Shown: one piece after another, positions 1 to 7,014 of the stretch | Numbering within the stretch: the stretch's first letter is position 1 | Layout of the letters: each line of letters begins with the position of its first letter | Source of the DNA: Candidatus Hodarchaeota archaeon | GTDB taxonomy: Archaea > Asgardarchaeota > Heimdallarchaeia > Hodarchaeales > Hodarchaeaceae | Length of the DNA stretch: 11,953 nt | NCBI GenBank assembly: GCA_016840305.1 | Contig: JAEOSP010000273.1 | Span: 1 to 11,953 of the forward strand | Direction: 5' to 3' | Notes under the pieces: generated by a model | Told to the model about the DNA's origin: nothing | What the model saw: only the letters and a program-made list of their open reading frames with translations | The model's database searches: none | Made by a program: the position numbers and the translations under genes

Positions 1-870
1 CCATTTCAATTGAAAACTCTTAGAAGTCTGTTAGCTTATCCTAGAAATGAACTTTCTCTGGGAACATCAGATAGAACAATCTTTGATGCTAGTTGCATTA
101 CTCTCTGGGAAAACCTGACTCGTGTTTACAGTAATACAACTTTTTTGATTTTTCGATCAGAAAATGACTCGACTGTAGTGACTTCAGATCAAACGATCTT
201 TATGGACATTCTTGCCCAAACAATAAATCAACAAGATCTATTCAATAATACTCAGATTCAAGCAATTGCTTCTGAGATGATAAACAAAATTACTTCGTTA
301 ACTGCTAATGGAAAGGGCCTTCGTGAATCTTTTTCAGCTAATTTATCTTGGTTATCTCCTATCTACAAATACGAGGATCATGGTGAACTAATTCTTTCAT
401 TAAACAGACTAAAAGGATTATTACAATCAACATCATCCATAGAAGTTCTTATTCTAAGATTAAGTGGTTTTATTGATATTTTTGATGAGGTAGATAGGAG
501 TATAAGCTCTGAATATAATGATAGTTCAAAATCGACTAATCAGGAGTTCATTTTAACCAACCAAGCGATTGGGGTTCGAATAAGTGTACTCCAAGAAAAG
601 CTGAATGTTGCCAATTTTCAAATTAACATGATTAGAACAAAATTCGAGGCATCAGATTCAAGTTTTTACTCTACAATCACTGATCACGAAAACCAATATC
701 TACTAGACCAGCTATACTTAATAATATCATTTGAGGAATATTTAGTACTTAATGCAGAAATCAGTAATTCAGTAGGAGCTTCAACATTTTTAGGTATAGG
801 ATCGATTCTTATGATGTTAATTCTTATTCCTATCAAACGCAAAATTAAAAAATCATCACCTAAAGATTAA
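1..870 (+). CDS. Membrane-anchored surface protein, C-terminal part (5' end outside window)
   Basis: The reading frame is open from base 1 (codons for P, F, Q precede the first possible TTG at position 10), so the true start lies upstream and this is a partial gene. About 289 residues are visible. Most of it is polar, helix-rich and rich in N-x-S/T sequons (for example NLT, NTT, NDS), as expected of a glycosylated extracytoplasmic domain. Near the C-terminus there is one hydrophobic segment (about 20 residues, after SVGAS) followed by the basic tail KRKIKK. This layout suggests a protein outside the cell held by a single C-terminal membrane helix with its tail in the cytoplasm. I recognise no catalytic motif or family. 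The next gene starts 34 bases downstream on the same strand, so they may share a transcript. Confidence 0.6.
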   Translation, partial: PFQLKTLRSLLAYPRNELSLGTSDRTIFDASCITLWENLTRVYSNTTFLIFRSENDSTVVTSDQTIFMDILAQTINQQDLFNNTQIQAIASEMINKITSLTANGKGLRESFSANLSWLSPIYKYEDHGELILSLNRLKGLLQSTSSIEVLILRLSGFIDIFDEVDRSISSEYNDSSKSTNQEFILTNQAIGVRISVLQEKLNVANFQINMIRTKFEASDSSFYSTITDHENQYLLDQLYLIISFEEYLVLNAEISNSVGASTFLGIGSILMMLILIPIKRKIKKSSPKD

Positions 871-888
871 TCCTCAATATTCAAGCAA

Positions 889-894
889 AAGGAG
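889..894 (+). promoter_or_regulatory. Ribosome binding site AAGGAG supporting a TTG start
   Basis: AAGGAG lies 10 bases before TTG at 905. No competing in-frame ATG lies near the N-terminus, and a cysteine-rich motif begins at residue 5, so the site supports the TTG start. Confidence 0.6.
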
Positions 895-904
895 AATAAT
901 TAAC

Positions 905-1876
905 TTGAAGATTTCCTGTAGTGCAAAATGTGAACGATGCTATCATGAGAAGGGTCGAAGACAAGATCTTGATGAAAATGATCATGTTTTTTTTTGTCCG
1001 AGCTGCAAGAGAATCTTTCTCTGCGAGATAGGTCTTGCACGAGTTGATCGGAATTATTCATGTCCTTTTGATAATACTATTGTGGTAAGGGAAGAAGTAG
1101 ATAAAAGTATTATCCAAAAAAAAGGTCTTCCTGTTAGACAGGCAGTATCCACTTCTTCTGAAGAAATATACCACACTTTAATTGGGGATAAGGAAGAAAA
1201 AAAGAAGAAAAAACGATTCTGGAAACGATCAGGTTCATCAAAGAGTTTAACTGCTTATCATCATTCGAAAGTTAGTGAGCTTAATGATATTGAACACTTG
1301 ACAGTTGAATTACTATTTGAAATAGCAAAGGGTGAAGAAATCAAGAATATTCAAGAATTAAAGAAAATAACAAAGAAATTAGAATTGCTAGACCGACTAG
1401 GACGTGAAGAAGAAGGAATTATTGACCATTTATACTCTGCTTTATTGAAGCTTGAGGATGTTTCCAATGGACTTGAATTACGGTTTGCTGTCTTTATAGC
1501 TTCAGTTATCACTAACGTTCGTCAAATTCTTATAACGAGTCACAGCAATCCATGTGATATGTTGGTTGTTGATTCTCAAGGATTGGAAACATGGGTATTT
1601 TTTACCAATGACAGTATAGATTTACACAATCTCAATGATTTTTCAAATAGAGCTTTAAACATTGATTTCAAGAAGTATCCTAATGTCAATGAAATATTTT
1701 TTGTCGCAAGTAAGTTCTCCTATGTCGCATCAGGGATGATGAAGAAATTTCAAGGTGCTTTTACTGGAATCGAAACTATAGAACCTGATGGTACACTCAA
1801 TATTTCTCGTTCAATTCCCCTTTCAGTATGGCAACCCGTTAGTGGAAAAATCTCATTTCAGAATGTGAGTCACTAG
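905..1876 (+). CDS. Zinc-knuckle protein with basic linker and C-terminal alpha/beta domain, function unknown
   Basis: This 323-residue, soluble, presumably cytoplasmic protein is not one I recognise. The first 60 residues hold seven cysteines (C5, C9, C12, C31, C34, C40, C53) with CxxC pairs at 9-12 and 31-34, plus H14 and H27. That pattern predicts one or two zinc-ribbon or treble-clef sites. A Ser/Lys-rich linker follows, with a strongly basic patch at about 97-107 (KKKKKRFWKR), then a helical stretch (about 125-185). A C-terminal domain (about 190-315) shows alternating strands and helices; the segment around D218-E228 (CDMLVVDSQGLETWVFF) resembles the core of PD-(D/E)XK-like folds but lacks the expected lysine after E. 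A nucleic-acid-binding role is a reasonable guess from zinc knuckles plus a basic patch, but it is only inference. It starts at TTG with a good Shine-Dalgarno site and precedes the permease gene by 75 bases. Confidence 0.72.
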   Translation: MKISCSAKCERCYHEKGRRQDLDENDHVFFCPSCKRIFLCEIGLARVDRNYSCPFDNTIVVREEVDKSIIQKKGLPVRQAVSTSSEEIYHTLIGDKEEKKKKKRFWKRSGSSKSLTAYHHSKVSELNDIEHLTVELLFEIAKGEEIKNIQELKKITKKLELLDRLGREEEGIIDHLYSALLKLEDVSNGLELRFAVFIASVITNVRQILITSHSNPCDMLVVDSQGLETWVFFTNDSIDLHNLNDFSNRALNIDFKKYPNVNEIFFVASKFSYVASGMMKKFQGAFTGIETIEPDGTLNISRSIPLSVWQPVSGKISFQNVSH

Positions 1877-1951
1877 GTTTTCTATGAATACTTCATTAGA
1901 ATCGTCTACTATTTCAATCCTAAATGAATCCATTGAAATGAGTGTAATATC

Positions 1952-2773
1952 GTGGATTTTTCAGTATACATCGTCCTTTTCATTATAAGTATTGGTGTAG
2001 GGATTCTAGGGGTGGTTGGAGGATTTGGAGGAGGAGTATTTTTGTTTCCAATTTTATTAATGACGGGATTTCCGATAAAGGTTGCTGCAGCAAACTCGTT
2101 GATATCCTTATTTCTTCCTTCACTTCTAGCTTCAATTTATAATCATAAGAGAAGAGAAATCAACTATAAACTAGGATTGGGATTAGAAATACCGACTGCG
2201 ATTGGTGCGATAATTGGAGCCAATCTAACAATTCTTCTCCCATCAGAATTCCTCCACGTAACATTTGGTATTCTTGCTCTGATTATGGCGTTTTTGATGG
2301 TCAAAAGAGTACAAAAGGACGAAATTACTAGTGAAAAAAGTACTTCCTGGTTTGTAGGTTTAATGAGATTCGGTCCTAAATTAAATTACAAAAATGGGCA
2401 AGAATCTGACAGTGTTGGTATTCTTATGTTAGTAGTAGCAGGAGGGATTAGTGGTTTGCTTGCTGGTATGTTTGGCGTGGGAGCAGGTTGGATTAAGACT
2501 CCTTTAATGATAGTAGGTTTCGGTGTTGTTTCTAATGTGGCATCAGCAACTGCTACTTTTATGATTATTATTACATCTGCAGTAGGGGGTTATGTTCACT
2601 TTCTTCATGGAAGTCTTGATTTTGTATTTATCCCATTAACTCTGGGTTTATTAATTGGTGCTCAATTTGGTGTTAAAATTCGCGATAGAATAAACGTGAG
2701 AAAAATAACCTACGTCGTCATCATATCACTTATTCTAATATCATTAACAATGTTCGGCATGCTATGGCTTTGA
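1952..2773 (+). CDS. TauE/SafE-family (DUF81) membrane permease, probable sulfite/organosulfur anion exporter
   Basis: This 273-residue protein is almost entirely hydrophobic, with about eight predicted membrane helices, matching the usual length of the TauE/SafE family. The family's inverted-repeat signature appears twice: a Gly-rich motif near the N-terminus (GVVGGFGGGVFLFPIL, about 20-35) and its counterpart in the second half (GMFGVGAGWIKTPLM, about 172-186), the two halves being joined by a charged loop (about 118-150). Known members move sulfite, sulfoacetate, taurine-derived anions or related compounds across the cytoplasmic membrane; the substrate here cannot be read from sequence. 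The start is GTG at 1952; an in-frame stop at 1934 rules out a longer form and no strong Shine-Dalgarno motif is seen. It is convergent with the DUF998-like gene, with a 44-base gap. Confidence 0.88.
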   Translation: MDFSVYIVLFIISIGVGILGVVGGFGGGVFLFPILLMTGFPIKVAAANSLISLFLPSLLASIYNHKRREINYKLGLGLEIPTAIGAIIGANLTILLPSEFLHVTFGILALIMAFLMVKRVQKDEITSEKSTSWFVGLMRFGPKLNYKNGQESDSVGILMLVVAGGISGLLAGMFGVGAGWIKTPLMIVGFGVVSNVASATATFMIIITSAVGGYVHFLHGSLDFVFIPLTLGLLIGAQFGVKIRDRINVRKITYVVIISLILISLTMFGMLWL

Positions 2774-2784
2774 AAAAAAAGAAA
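2773..2784 (-). terminator. Oligo-T termination signal for the DUF998-like gene
   Basis: On the minus strand this reads TTTCTTTTTTTT, beginning about 34 bases beyond the TGA of the gene at 2818-3468. Oligo-T tracts without a hairpin are typical archaeal termination signals. It touches the stop codon of the convergent permease gene. Confidence 0.45.
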
Positions 2785-2817
2785 GGATGCCCCTCCATAC
2801 ATCATTACCTCTACTAT

Positions 2818-3468
2818 TCAGGAAGGTTCAACAGAAGGCCATATGCGCATCACCTGTATCGCGGCCCATATAATATAGCTATAGACAATAACCTTTTGCA
2901 AAAAGGTACGTAAATCACCAAAATATACGAAAACATAGATTAGTACGAGTACGAATATCGCTAGGCCAAAAATTGAGTAGAAATTTGAGTAGTCTTTGTT
3001 CAGCAAGATCGCAATTGAATAGATTAGAATCGCAAACCCAAAGGCTAAAAAGAAATATTGCGCGTAAAAGCCGTGTAAATCAGATTCAGTATCCATAGGA
3101 AAAATAGCTATCCCAATAATTAAAGGAGTGGCTAGTAAACCAAAACCAGTTCCTAGATAACTTGTTATTTTTTCGTATACCGACCCCTTGAACAATGAAG
3201 GAAGTATTAACCAAGTAGGAATCATGAAAATACCTGTAACAGTTAAAGCAATGAAGAACAACGTGGAAGAAAACGTATTAGAAGCACCATTTCTTGCCGT
3301 TACCGCCCCTAGATCACTGAAATAATACCCCAAATAATCATATCCTCCAGGATAGAATAATGCTGCTATTGTAGTAAGTAAAAGAAATTGCACTGAACCA
3401 AATACTGTAGATAGGCAAGCTAGTCTACCAAAACTTTTAAAATCGTCTATTGAAAGATTAAATCCCAT
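2818..3468 (-). CDS. DUF998-like six-helix membrane protein
   Basis: This 216-residue integral membrane protein has six predicted helices (about 17-37, 65-90, 107-124, 138-156, 165-183, 193-208). It carries polar residues placed as in the DUF998 family: a YYFSDLGA motif (about 48-55) after helix 1, then FPMD (123-126) followed by H132 before helix 4. The buried D and H residues resemble the metal-site arrangement of ceramidase-like membrane hydrolases, but no activity is established for DUF998 and I do not assign one. The start is ATG at 3468 with an AGGTG motif five bases upstream on the minus strand. It appears to be a single-gene unit: it is convergent with the permease on one side and divergent from the TIGR04076-like gene on the other. 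Confidence 0.7.
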   Translation of the reverse strand: MGFNLSIDDFKSFGRLACLSTVFGSVQFLLLTTIAALFYPGGYDYLGYYFSDLGAVTARNGASNTFSSTLFFIALTVTGIFMIPTWLILPSLFKGSVYEKITSYLGTGFGLLATPLIIGIAIFPMDTESDLHGFYAQYFFLAFGFAILIYSIAILLNKDYSNFYSIFGLAIFVLVLIYVFVYFGDLRTFLQKVIVYSYIIWAAIQVMRIWPSVEPS

Positions 3469-3564
3469 AAATACACCTAGGAATTTACCCCAACTGATAC
3501 CCTAAATATCTTTCTAAGAAAAGATCTTGTACTAACCTAAGAACCCATTGACTTAGCGAGCAGA

Positions 3565-3582
3565 GAGAGAAAGAATATATAC
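3565..3582 (+). promoter_or_regulatory. Archaeal BRE/TATA promoter for the TIGR04076-like gene
   Basis: A purine-rich BRE-like stretch (GAGAGAAAG) runs directly into an AATATATA TATA box at about 3574-3581. Transcription would be expected to start near 3600-3606, leaving a leader of only about 10 bases before ATG at 3614, consistent with leaderless or near-leaderless archaeal mRNA. Confidence 0.55.
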
Positions 3583-3613
3583 AGTTTTTCACATCATAAG
3601 TACTGATGTTACC

Positions 3614-3883
3614 ATGAGTTACGATATTAAGTTGAAAGTTATAAAACAGGAAGGAACATGTGTAGCAGGTCATTCGGTTGGAGATGAAATCAAAATCTCA
3701 TTTAAAGATAATAAAATTGATGGTAAAGTATGTTTACATGCGTTGTACTCAATTCTACCAAAAGTTTTTGCAATGGCATATGGGGCAGAATTTCCTTGGT
3801 TAGAAAACCCAGATAAGAGCACTCACGCATGTCCTGATGCCTGGAATCCTGTTGTTTACGAGGTTGAAAGGATTCGTACTTGA
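3614..3883 (+). CDS. TIGR04076 family small protein
   Basis: This complete 89-residue protein has the layout of the TIGR04076 family, whose members are about 80-100 residues: an N-terminal strand leading into CVAGHSVGDE (C16, H20), a middle KVCLHALYSILP segment (C40, H42), then the GAEFPW motif, HACPD (C73) and a closing strand of the form NPVVYEVERI. The three spaced cysteines and two histidines could bind a metal, but that is inference, and the family's function is not known to me. It has its own TATA-type promoter and a very short leader, with no clear Shine-Dalgarno site. It is convergent with the threonine dehydratase gene, 46 bases away. Confidence 0.8.
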   Translation: MSYDIKLKVIKQEGTCVAGHSVGDEIKISFKDNKIDGKVCLHALYSILPKVFAMAYGAEFPWLENPDKSTHACPDAWNPVVYEVERIRT

Positions 3884-3929
3884 TGAAGTCCGAATCACAG
3901 GATTAGTTCAGCTGAAGCTTGCGGACAAT

Positions 3930-4910
3930 TCAAAGAATCTTTTTCAGAAGATTAGTATCAACATTTCCGCCACTTAAAACACAGATAATTTGAATATCTT
4001 CTGAAATCTGAATTCTACCCGAAAGGAGTGCAGCAAATCCTGCAGCTCCTGCTGGTTCTGTTACAATTTTTATTTTTTCAAGGAGAACTTTCATTGCATT
4101 CAGAATTTCTTCATCAGAGACAATTACTATATCATCTACAAATTTCTTAACGTGAGCTAAAGTATACCTACCAGCGAAAGGTGCAGCCAGTCCATCCGCA
4201 ATAGTATCTATTTTATTTAGCGAAACAACCGTGCCCTTAAGTAAACTTTGAGACATAGCATCTGCACCTTCAGGTTCAACCCCGATTACCTTAATATTCG
4301 GGTAACTCTGTTTTAATGCAGCCGCAATTCCTGATATCAATCCTCCTCCACCTATTGGTACGATTACATTATCAGGCAGCTGTTTAGAGTCCTCTAGTAT
4401 TTCTAATCCAATAGTTCCCTGACCAGCTATGATATATGGATCATCAAAAGGATGAACTAATGTGAGATTTCTTTCTTCTTTAATCGCATTTAATCTTTCC
4501 ATGAGAGTCTTACTTTCTTCGTGCATTACAACCTCAGCCCCGTATTTCTTTGTTGCTATCACCTTATTTTTTGCAGCATATTTCGGCATGACAACAACTG
4601 CTTTTATACCAACTTTTGCGGCTGCATAAGCAAGACTCTGAGCATGATTGCCTGCTGAGATAGTGATCACTCCTTTCTCTTTTTCCTTCTCAGAAAGGTG
4701 ATAGAGTTTATTTAAAACACCCCTCAACTTAAATGAACCAATTTTTTGAAATACTTCCGCCTTGAAAGCTAAGTTCATGTCAGGTAAAGATTCGAGGGAG
4801 GGAGAATTAATTAATGGAGTATGGATGATTCGATCCTCAATGATTTTTTGCGCACTAATTATATCTTCTAAACTAACAGTCCTTATCTCATGAGCATCAT
4901 TTTTTGACAT
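3930..4910 (-). CDS. Threonine/serine dehydratase (PLP fold-type II), no ACT domain
   Basis: This 326-residue cytoplasmic enzyme belongs to the threonine ammonia-lyase/serine racemase group. It is predicted to deaminate threonine to 2-oxobutanoate (and serine to pyruvate) using pyridoxal phosphate. The PLP-binding lysine is K61 in GSFKLRG; the substrate loop is SAGNHAQ (85-91); HPFDDP lies at 153-158; the phosphate-binding glycine loop is GGGGL (187-191); the last motif is VLSGGN near the C-terminus. The protein ends where the catalytic domain ends, so it lacks the regulatory ACT domains of biosynthetic IlvA. That favours a catabolic TdcB-like enzyme or a racemase, but a role in isoleucine synthesis cannot be excluded. 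ATG at 4910 is preceded by the strongest Shine-Dalgarno site on this strand. It is the last gene of the minus-strand run, 60 bases after the CPEC-motif gene. Confidence 0.9.
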   Translation of the reverse strand: MSKNDAHEIRTVSLEDIISAQKIIEDRIIHTPLINSPSLESLPDMNLAFKAEVFQKIGSFKLRGVLNKLYHLSEKEKEKGVITISAGNHAQSLAYAAAKVGIKAVVVMPKYAAKNKVIATKKYGAEVVMHEESKTLMERLNAIKEERNLTLVHPFDDPYIIAGQGTIGLEILEDSKQLPDNVIVPIGGGGLISGIAAALKQSYPNIKVIGVEPEGADAMSQSLLKGTVVSLNKIDTIADGLAAPFAGRYTLAHVKKFVDDIVIVSDEEILNAMKVLLEKIKIVTEPAGAAGFAALLSGRIQISEDIQIICVLSGGNVDTNLLKKIL

Positions 4911-4915
4911 ATATA

Positions 4916-4924
4916 TTCCTCCTT
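4916..4924 (-). promoter_or_regulatory. Strong ribosome binding site AAGGAGGAA
   Basis: On the minus strand AAGGAGG sits seven bases before ATG at 4910, nearly a full match to the 16S rRNA tail. It fixes the dehydratase start and suggests high translation relative to its neighbours. Confidence 0.7.
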
Positions 4925-4970
4925 ATGGAATAATCGGTCACTACAAGATATCCATTTAGAATAAAAGGAA

Positions 4971-5498
4971 TTATTTGGCCATCATTTCACTTAATTTTGC
5001 ATTTAATTCCTTTAATGTATAATTCTCTATTGATTTTTCAAGTTTTTGTTGACTTAATTGATCTCTTGGATTCTTATTAAGATTTTGCTGCTCTAATTCC
5101 CCAAAGCTTTCATTCGTAGCTACCAGAAACTCGCTAGAAATCTCGTGGTTCATCAAATTGTGAAGTGCTTCATAACTTATGACTAGTTGCTGTTCAACTT
5201 GGTTTGCATCAGAATTGGCCGAATCAGAACGTGATGCTAGTATGATTTTGAAATACCCGTTATTTATCTCTCCTCCACATTCAGGACAGGGAGATACACT
5301 CCGTAAAATCACATGATCAATAGAGATTCCTTTCTTCTCAGGTTGTTTGTTCAGATAATTATTAATCAATAATTTTTTTGCCGCATCGAGTTCCAGAGTA
5401 TTGTCAGATTCCTGTATTTTCTCAATAACATCTACAAGATTTACGGGATCAGGGAGACTCAATATTACTTTTAGTACCTTATCTATTAGCTCTTCCAA
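4971..5498 (-). CDS. Conserved-looking hypothetical protein with a CPECGG zinc knuckle
   Basis: This 175-residue soluble protein is not a family I recognise. The first 50 residues look helical, with a short helix-turn-helix-like layout but no convincing DNA-binding signature. A single CPECGG knuckle (C71, C74) follows; no other cysteine occurs, so a metal site would need other ligands, perhaps H113 and H118 in the motif ALHNLMNHE. The C-terminal third (about 131-175) is polar, rich in Gln, Asn, Glu and Lys, and probably helical. The start is TTG at 5498, with GGTGG six bases upstream on the minus strand; the nearby ATG is out of frame and stops at once. It lies 36 bases after the protease gene and 60 bases before the dehydratase gene, all on the same strand, so co-transcription is likely. 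Confidence 0.65.
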   Translation of the reverse strand: MEELIDKVLKVILSLPDPVNLVDVIEKIQESDNTLELDAAKKLLINNYLNKQPEKKGISIDHVILRSVSPCPECGGEINNGYFKIILASRSDSANSDANQVEQQLVISYEALHNLMNHEISSEFLVATNESFGELEQQNLNKNPRDQLSQQKLEKSIENYTLKELNAKLSEMMAK

Positions 5499-5534
5499 TT
5501 TAATCCACCATAATGCTAATTTCAGTTACTCTGC

Positions 5535-6779
5535 TCAAAGAAAAGTGTCTTGTCCAAATTCTCCTTCGTCCACTGGATCAACGTATTGAAGTAAATAGGC
5601 CATGATACCATTACCATCACCGTCATCATCGTAATAGGGGGTTTCAGTTCGTGAATCAGCAGCGCTAGCATACATAAAGGCTTCATACATAGATACCTTA
5701 CTATCACCCGAAGTGTCAGAATTGACAACAGCAGGATCCCCATTAATATTGAATTGAACCACGGCAGACATAAAATGGAATAAAAACTCATCCCAAGCCC
5801 CTTCGGTATCACAACCATAGGAGGATTCAACAGGACTACATGCGGTGAGAATAACCCGATTTTGTTGGCTAAGGATAGGAATGAAGACACCAGAGTGGCA
5901 TTGCTCCATGATGATAATTTCTTTACGATAATCGATATCAAGAAGCATGTTATTGAGCTCATTGGGAGTTAGTCCATAGGGATCTAATGGTTTCCATAAA
6001 CTGAGTCCACCTGTCCCACCGTGATTTGTGGTATAAATGAAAAGATCATCAGATCGGGTCATCTTCTCTTGTAGTTCTGTAAACACAGTTTCAAGAAACG
6101 AATGAGTAGCGGGTCCGTTAACAGGGGCATAATTGTTTTCCGCTATTCCATTTTTGTAAACCACGTAAATATTTGCTGGTTTATAACCATAAAACCAAGT
6201 TAAAATAGTATACATGGCAGTTATATCGTTCCAATATCTTGTATAAGCCTTCTCAGGTTTAATTCCTCCACTAATAAGAACAGCATATTTATTTTGAACT
6301 AGGGGAACTAAATCATACCCTTCTTTGAACTGGGAGGGGTCAATGAATTTCCCCAAATGTGAAAGAGCACCTTCTTTGATAAGTTTAAATCTGGAATATT
6401 TAATAAATAACAATCCTTCGTCAGCATCAGCCCAAGAAATTTCTCCTGTTAAATGGACTTGAGCACCTTGTTTACCCTGTAACGATGAAGGGATTGTACC
6501 TCCTATAGTCAAGTAATTGGCAGGTGTAAGTGAATTATTTTCAAATACAACGGGATCAGTAACTAATAAGGATATGTTTGATCCGCCCTCAATATAAAAA
6601 CCATCAAGTGTGATTACCTGACCGATGTAATCCGTCTTGTTTCCAATCAAAACCGTCTCTACATCATGAGGAATATTTTCAGGTAGAATTTGAGGGAATG
6701 TGAAGAAATAAAGTTGAAAAATGTTAAGTCCCCCAAGAATTACAATTAATATAATTACAGCTAAAGACTTTTTTGACAT
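5535..6779 (-). CDS. Legumain-like (peptidase C13) cysteine protease, membrane-anchored or secreted, with OB-like and EF-hand-like regions
   Basis: This 414-residue protein belongs to the caspase-fold C13 family (legumain/asparaginyl endopeptidase, GPI8). An N-terminal hydrophobic segment (about 4-26) acts as a signal or anchor, placing the rest outside the cell. Residues about 37-135 look like an OB-type beta domain (DYIGQVITLDG ... VHLTGEISW). The protease domain begins at KYAVLISGG (about 164). The catalytic histidine is H253 in YTTNHGG and the cysteine C294 in MEQCHSG; the family's ESSYGC block is intact (318-323) after LTACSPV. Near the C-terminus an EF-hand-like loop (355-366, D-x-S-x-D-x-K-V-S-x-x-E) and the acidic run DDDGDGNG (384-391) suggest calcium binding. 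ATG at 6779 is preferred over GTG at 6788, because that GTG lies in a GTGAT Shine-Dalgarno-like element. The substrate is unknown; ligase or transpeptidase activity is possible, as in some legumains. It heads a three-gene minus-strand run. Confidence 0.85.
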   Translation of the reverse strand: MSKKSLAVIILIVILGGLNIFQLYFFTFPQILPENIPHDVETVLIGNKTDYIGQVITLDGFYIEGGSNISLLVTDPVVFENNSLTPANYLTIGGTIPSSLQGKQGAQVHLTGEISWADADEGLLFIKYSRFKLIKEGALSHLGKFIDPSQFKEGYDLVPLVQNKYAVLISGGIKPEKAYTRYWNDITAMYTILTWFYGYKPANIYVVYKNGIAENNYAPVNGPATHSFLETVFTELQEKMTRSDDLFIYTTNHGGTGGLSLWKPLDPYGLTPNELNNMLLDIDYRKEIIIMEQCHSGVFIPILSQQNRVILTACSPVESSYGCDTEGAWDEFLFHFMSAVVQFNINGDPAVVNSDTSGDSKVSMYEAFMYASAADSRTETPYYDDDGDGNGIMAYLLQYVDPVDEGEFGQDTFL

Positions 6780-7014
6780 TTTAATCACGACTGGACAAAA
6801 GGATTCGATGTAAGGAGTTATAAATTTTTCTATATATTGTTGTGCTTTTATTAGATGATCTAAGATTTGATCTAGTTAGAGGGTTTTATGTTAACAATAT
6901 ATTTACTCGCCTTCTATAAAACTCAATACAAAAAAATTCTGTGAACAAAGATTTCGTATATCTCATGTAATTATTCAAAAAAAAATCTGGATAATTTCAT
7001 TAGTGTGATAGAAA
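6780..7014. promoter_or_regulatory. Divergent intergenic region with a 13-nt palindrome
   Basis: This 235-base region separates the protease run (-) from the DsrE-like gene (+). It contains the perfect palindrome TTAGAT-G-ATCTAA at 6851-6863, a second TGATCTA at 6868-6874 repeating that at 6856-6862, and a further TTAGA at 6876-6880. The palindrome lies just upstream of the protease TATA box, where an activator or shared regulator could bind. Possible plus-strand TATA boxes are TATAAA at 6915-6920 and GTATAT at 6956-6961; neither is decisive. The DsrE-like gene has a GTGAT element at 7005-7009 five bases before its ATG. No gene or RNA is seen here. Confidence 0.4.
6818..6830 (-). promoter_or_regulatory. 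Likely BRE/TATA promoter of the protease run
   Basis: On the minus strand this reads GAAAAATTTATAA, a BRE-like purine stretch followed by a TTTATAA TATA box. Transcription would start around 6796, giving a leader of about 17 bases before ATG at 6779. A TATATA at 6831-6836 is an alternative box. Confidence 0.45.

Noticed and set aside
987..995. T9 and later A8 homopolymers (near 1116-1123) in the zinc-knuckle gene as possible frameshift or slippage sites
   Set aside because: The frame continues through both with sensible protein sequence, so there is no sign of a broken or recoded gene.
3485..3673. A 62-codon open frame on the minus strand
   Set aside because: It overlaps the promoter and start of the TIGR04076-like gene on the other strand, has a cysteine/serine-rich random-looking composition and no family resemblance.
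3907..3916. Palindrome TTCAGCTGAA between two convergent genes, with GTCCG/CGGAC arms at 3888-3892 and 3922-3926
   Set aside because: A weak, widely spaced hairpin without a T-run on either strand; ten-base palindromes occur by chance in AT-rich spacers.
5401..5589. A 62-codon plus-strand open frame
   Set aside because: It lies antisense to the CPEC-motif gene and the end of the protease gene and has serine-rich shadow-like composition.
5522..5962. A 146-codon minus-strand open frame
   Set aside because: It overlaps the protease gene in another frame; the protease frame contains intact C13 motifs through this stretch, so this is a shadow.
6786..6788. GTG as the protease start
   Set aside because: It is part of a GTGAT element that fits a Shine-Dalgarno site for the ATG at 6779, which also directly precedes a normal signal/anchor sequence.
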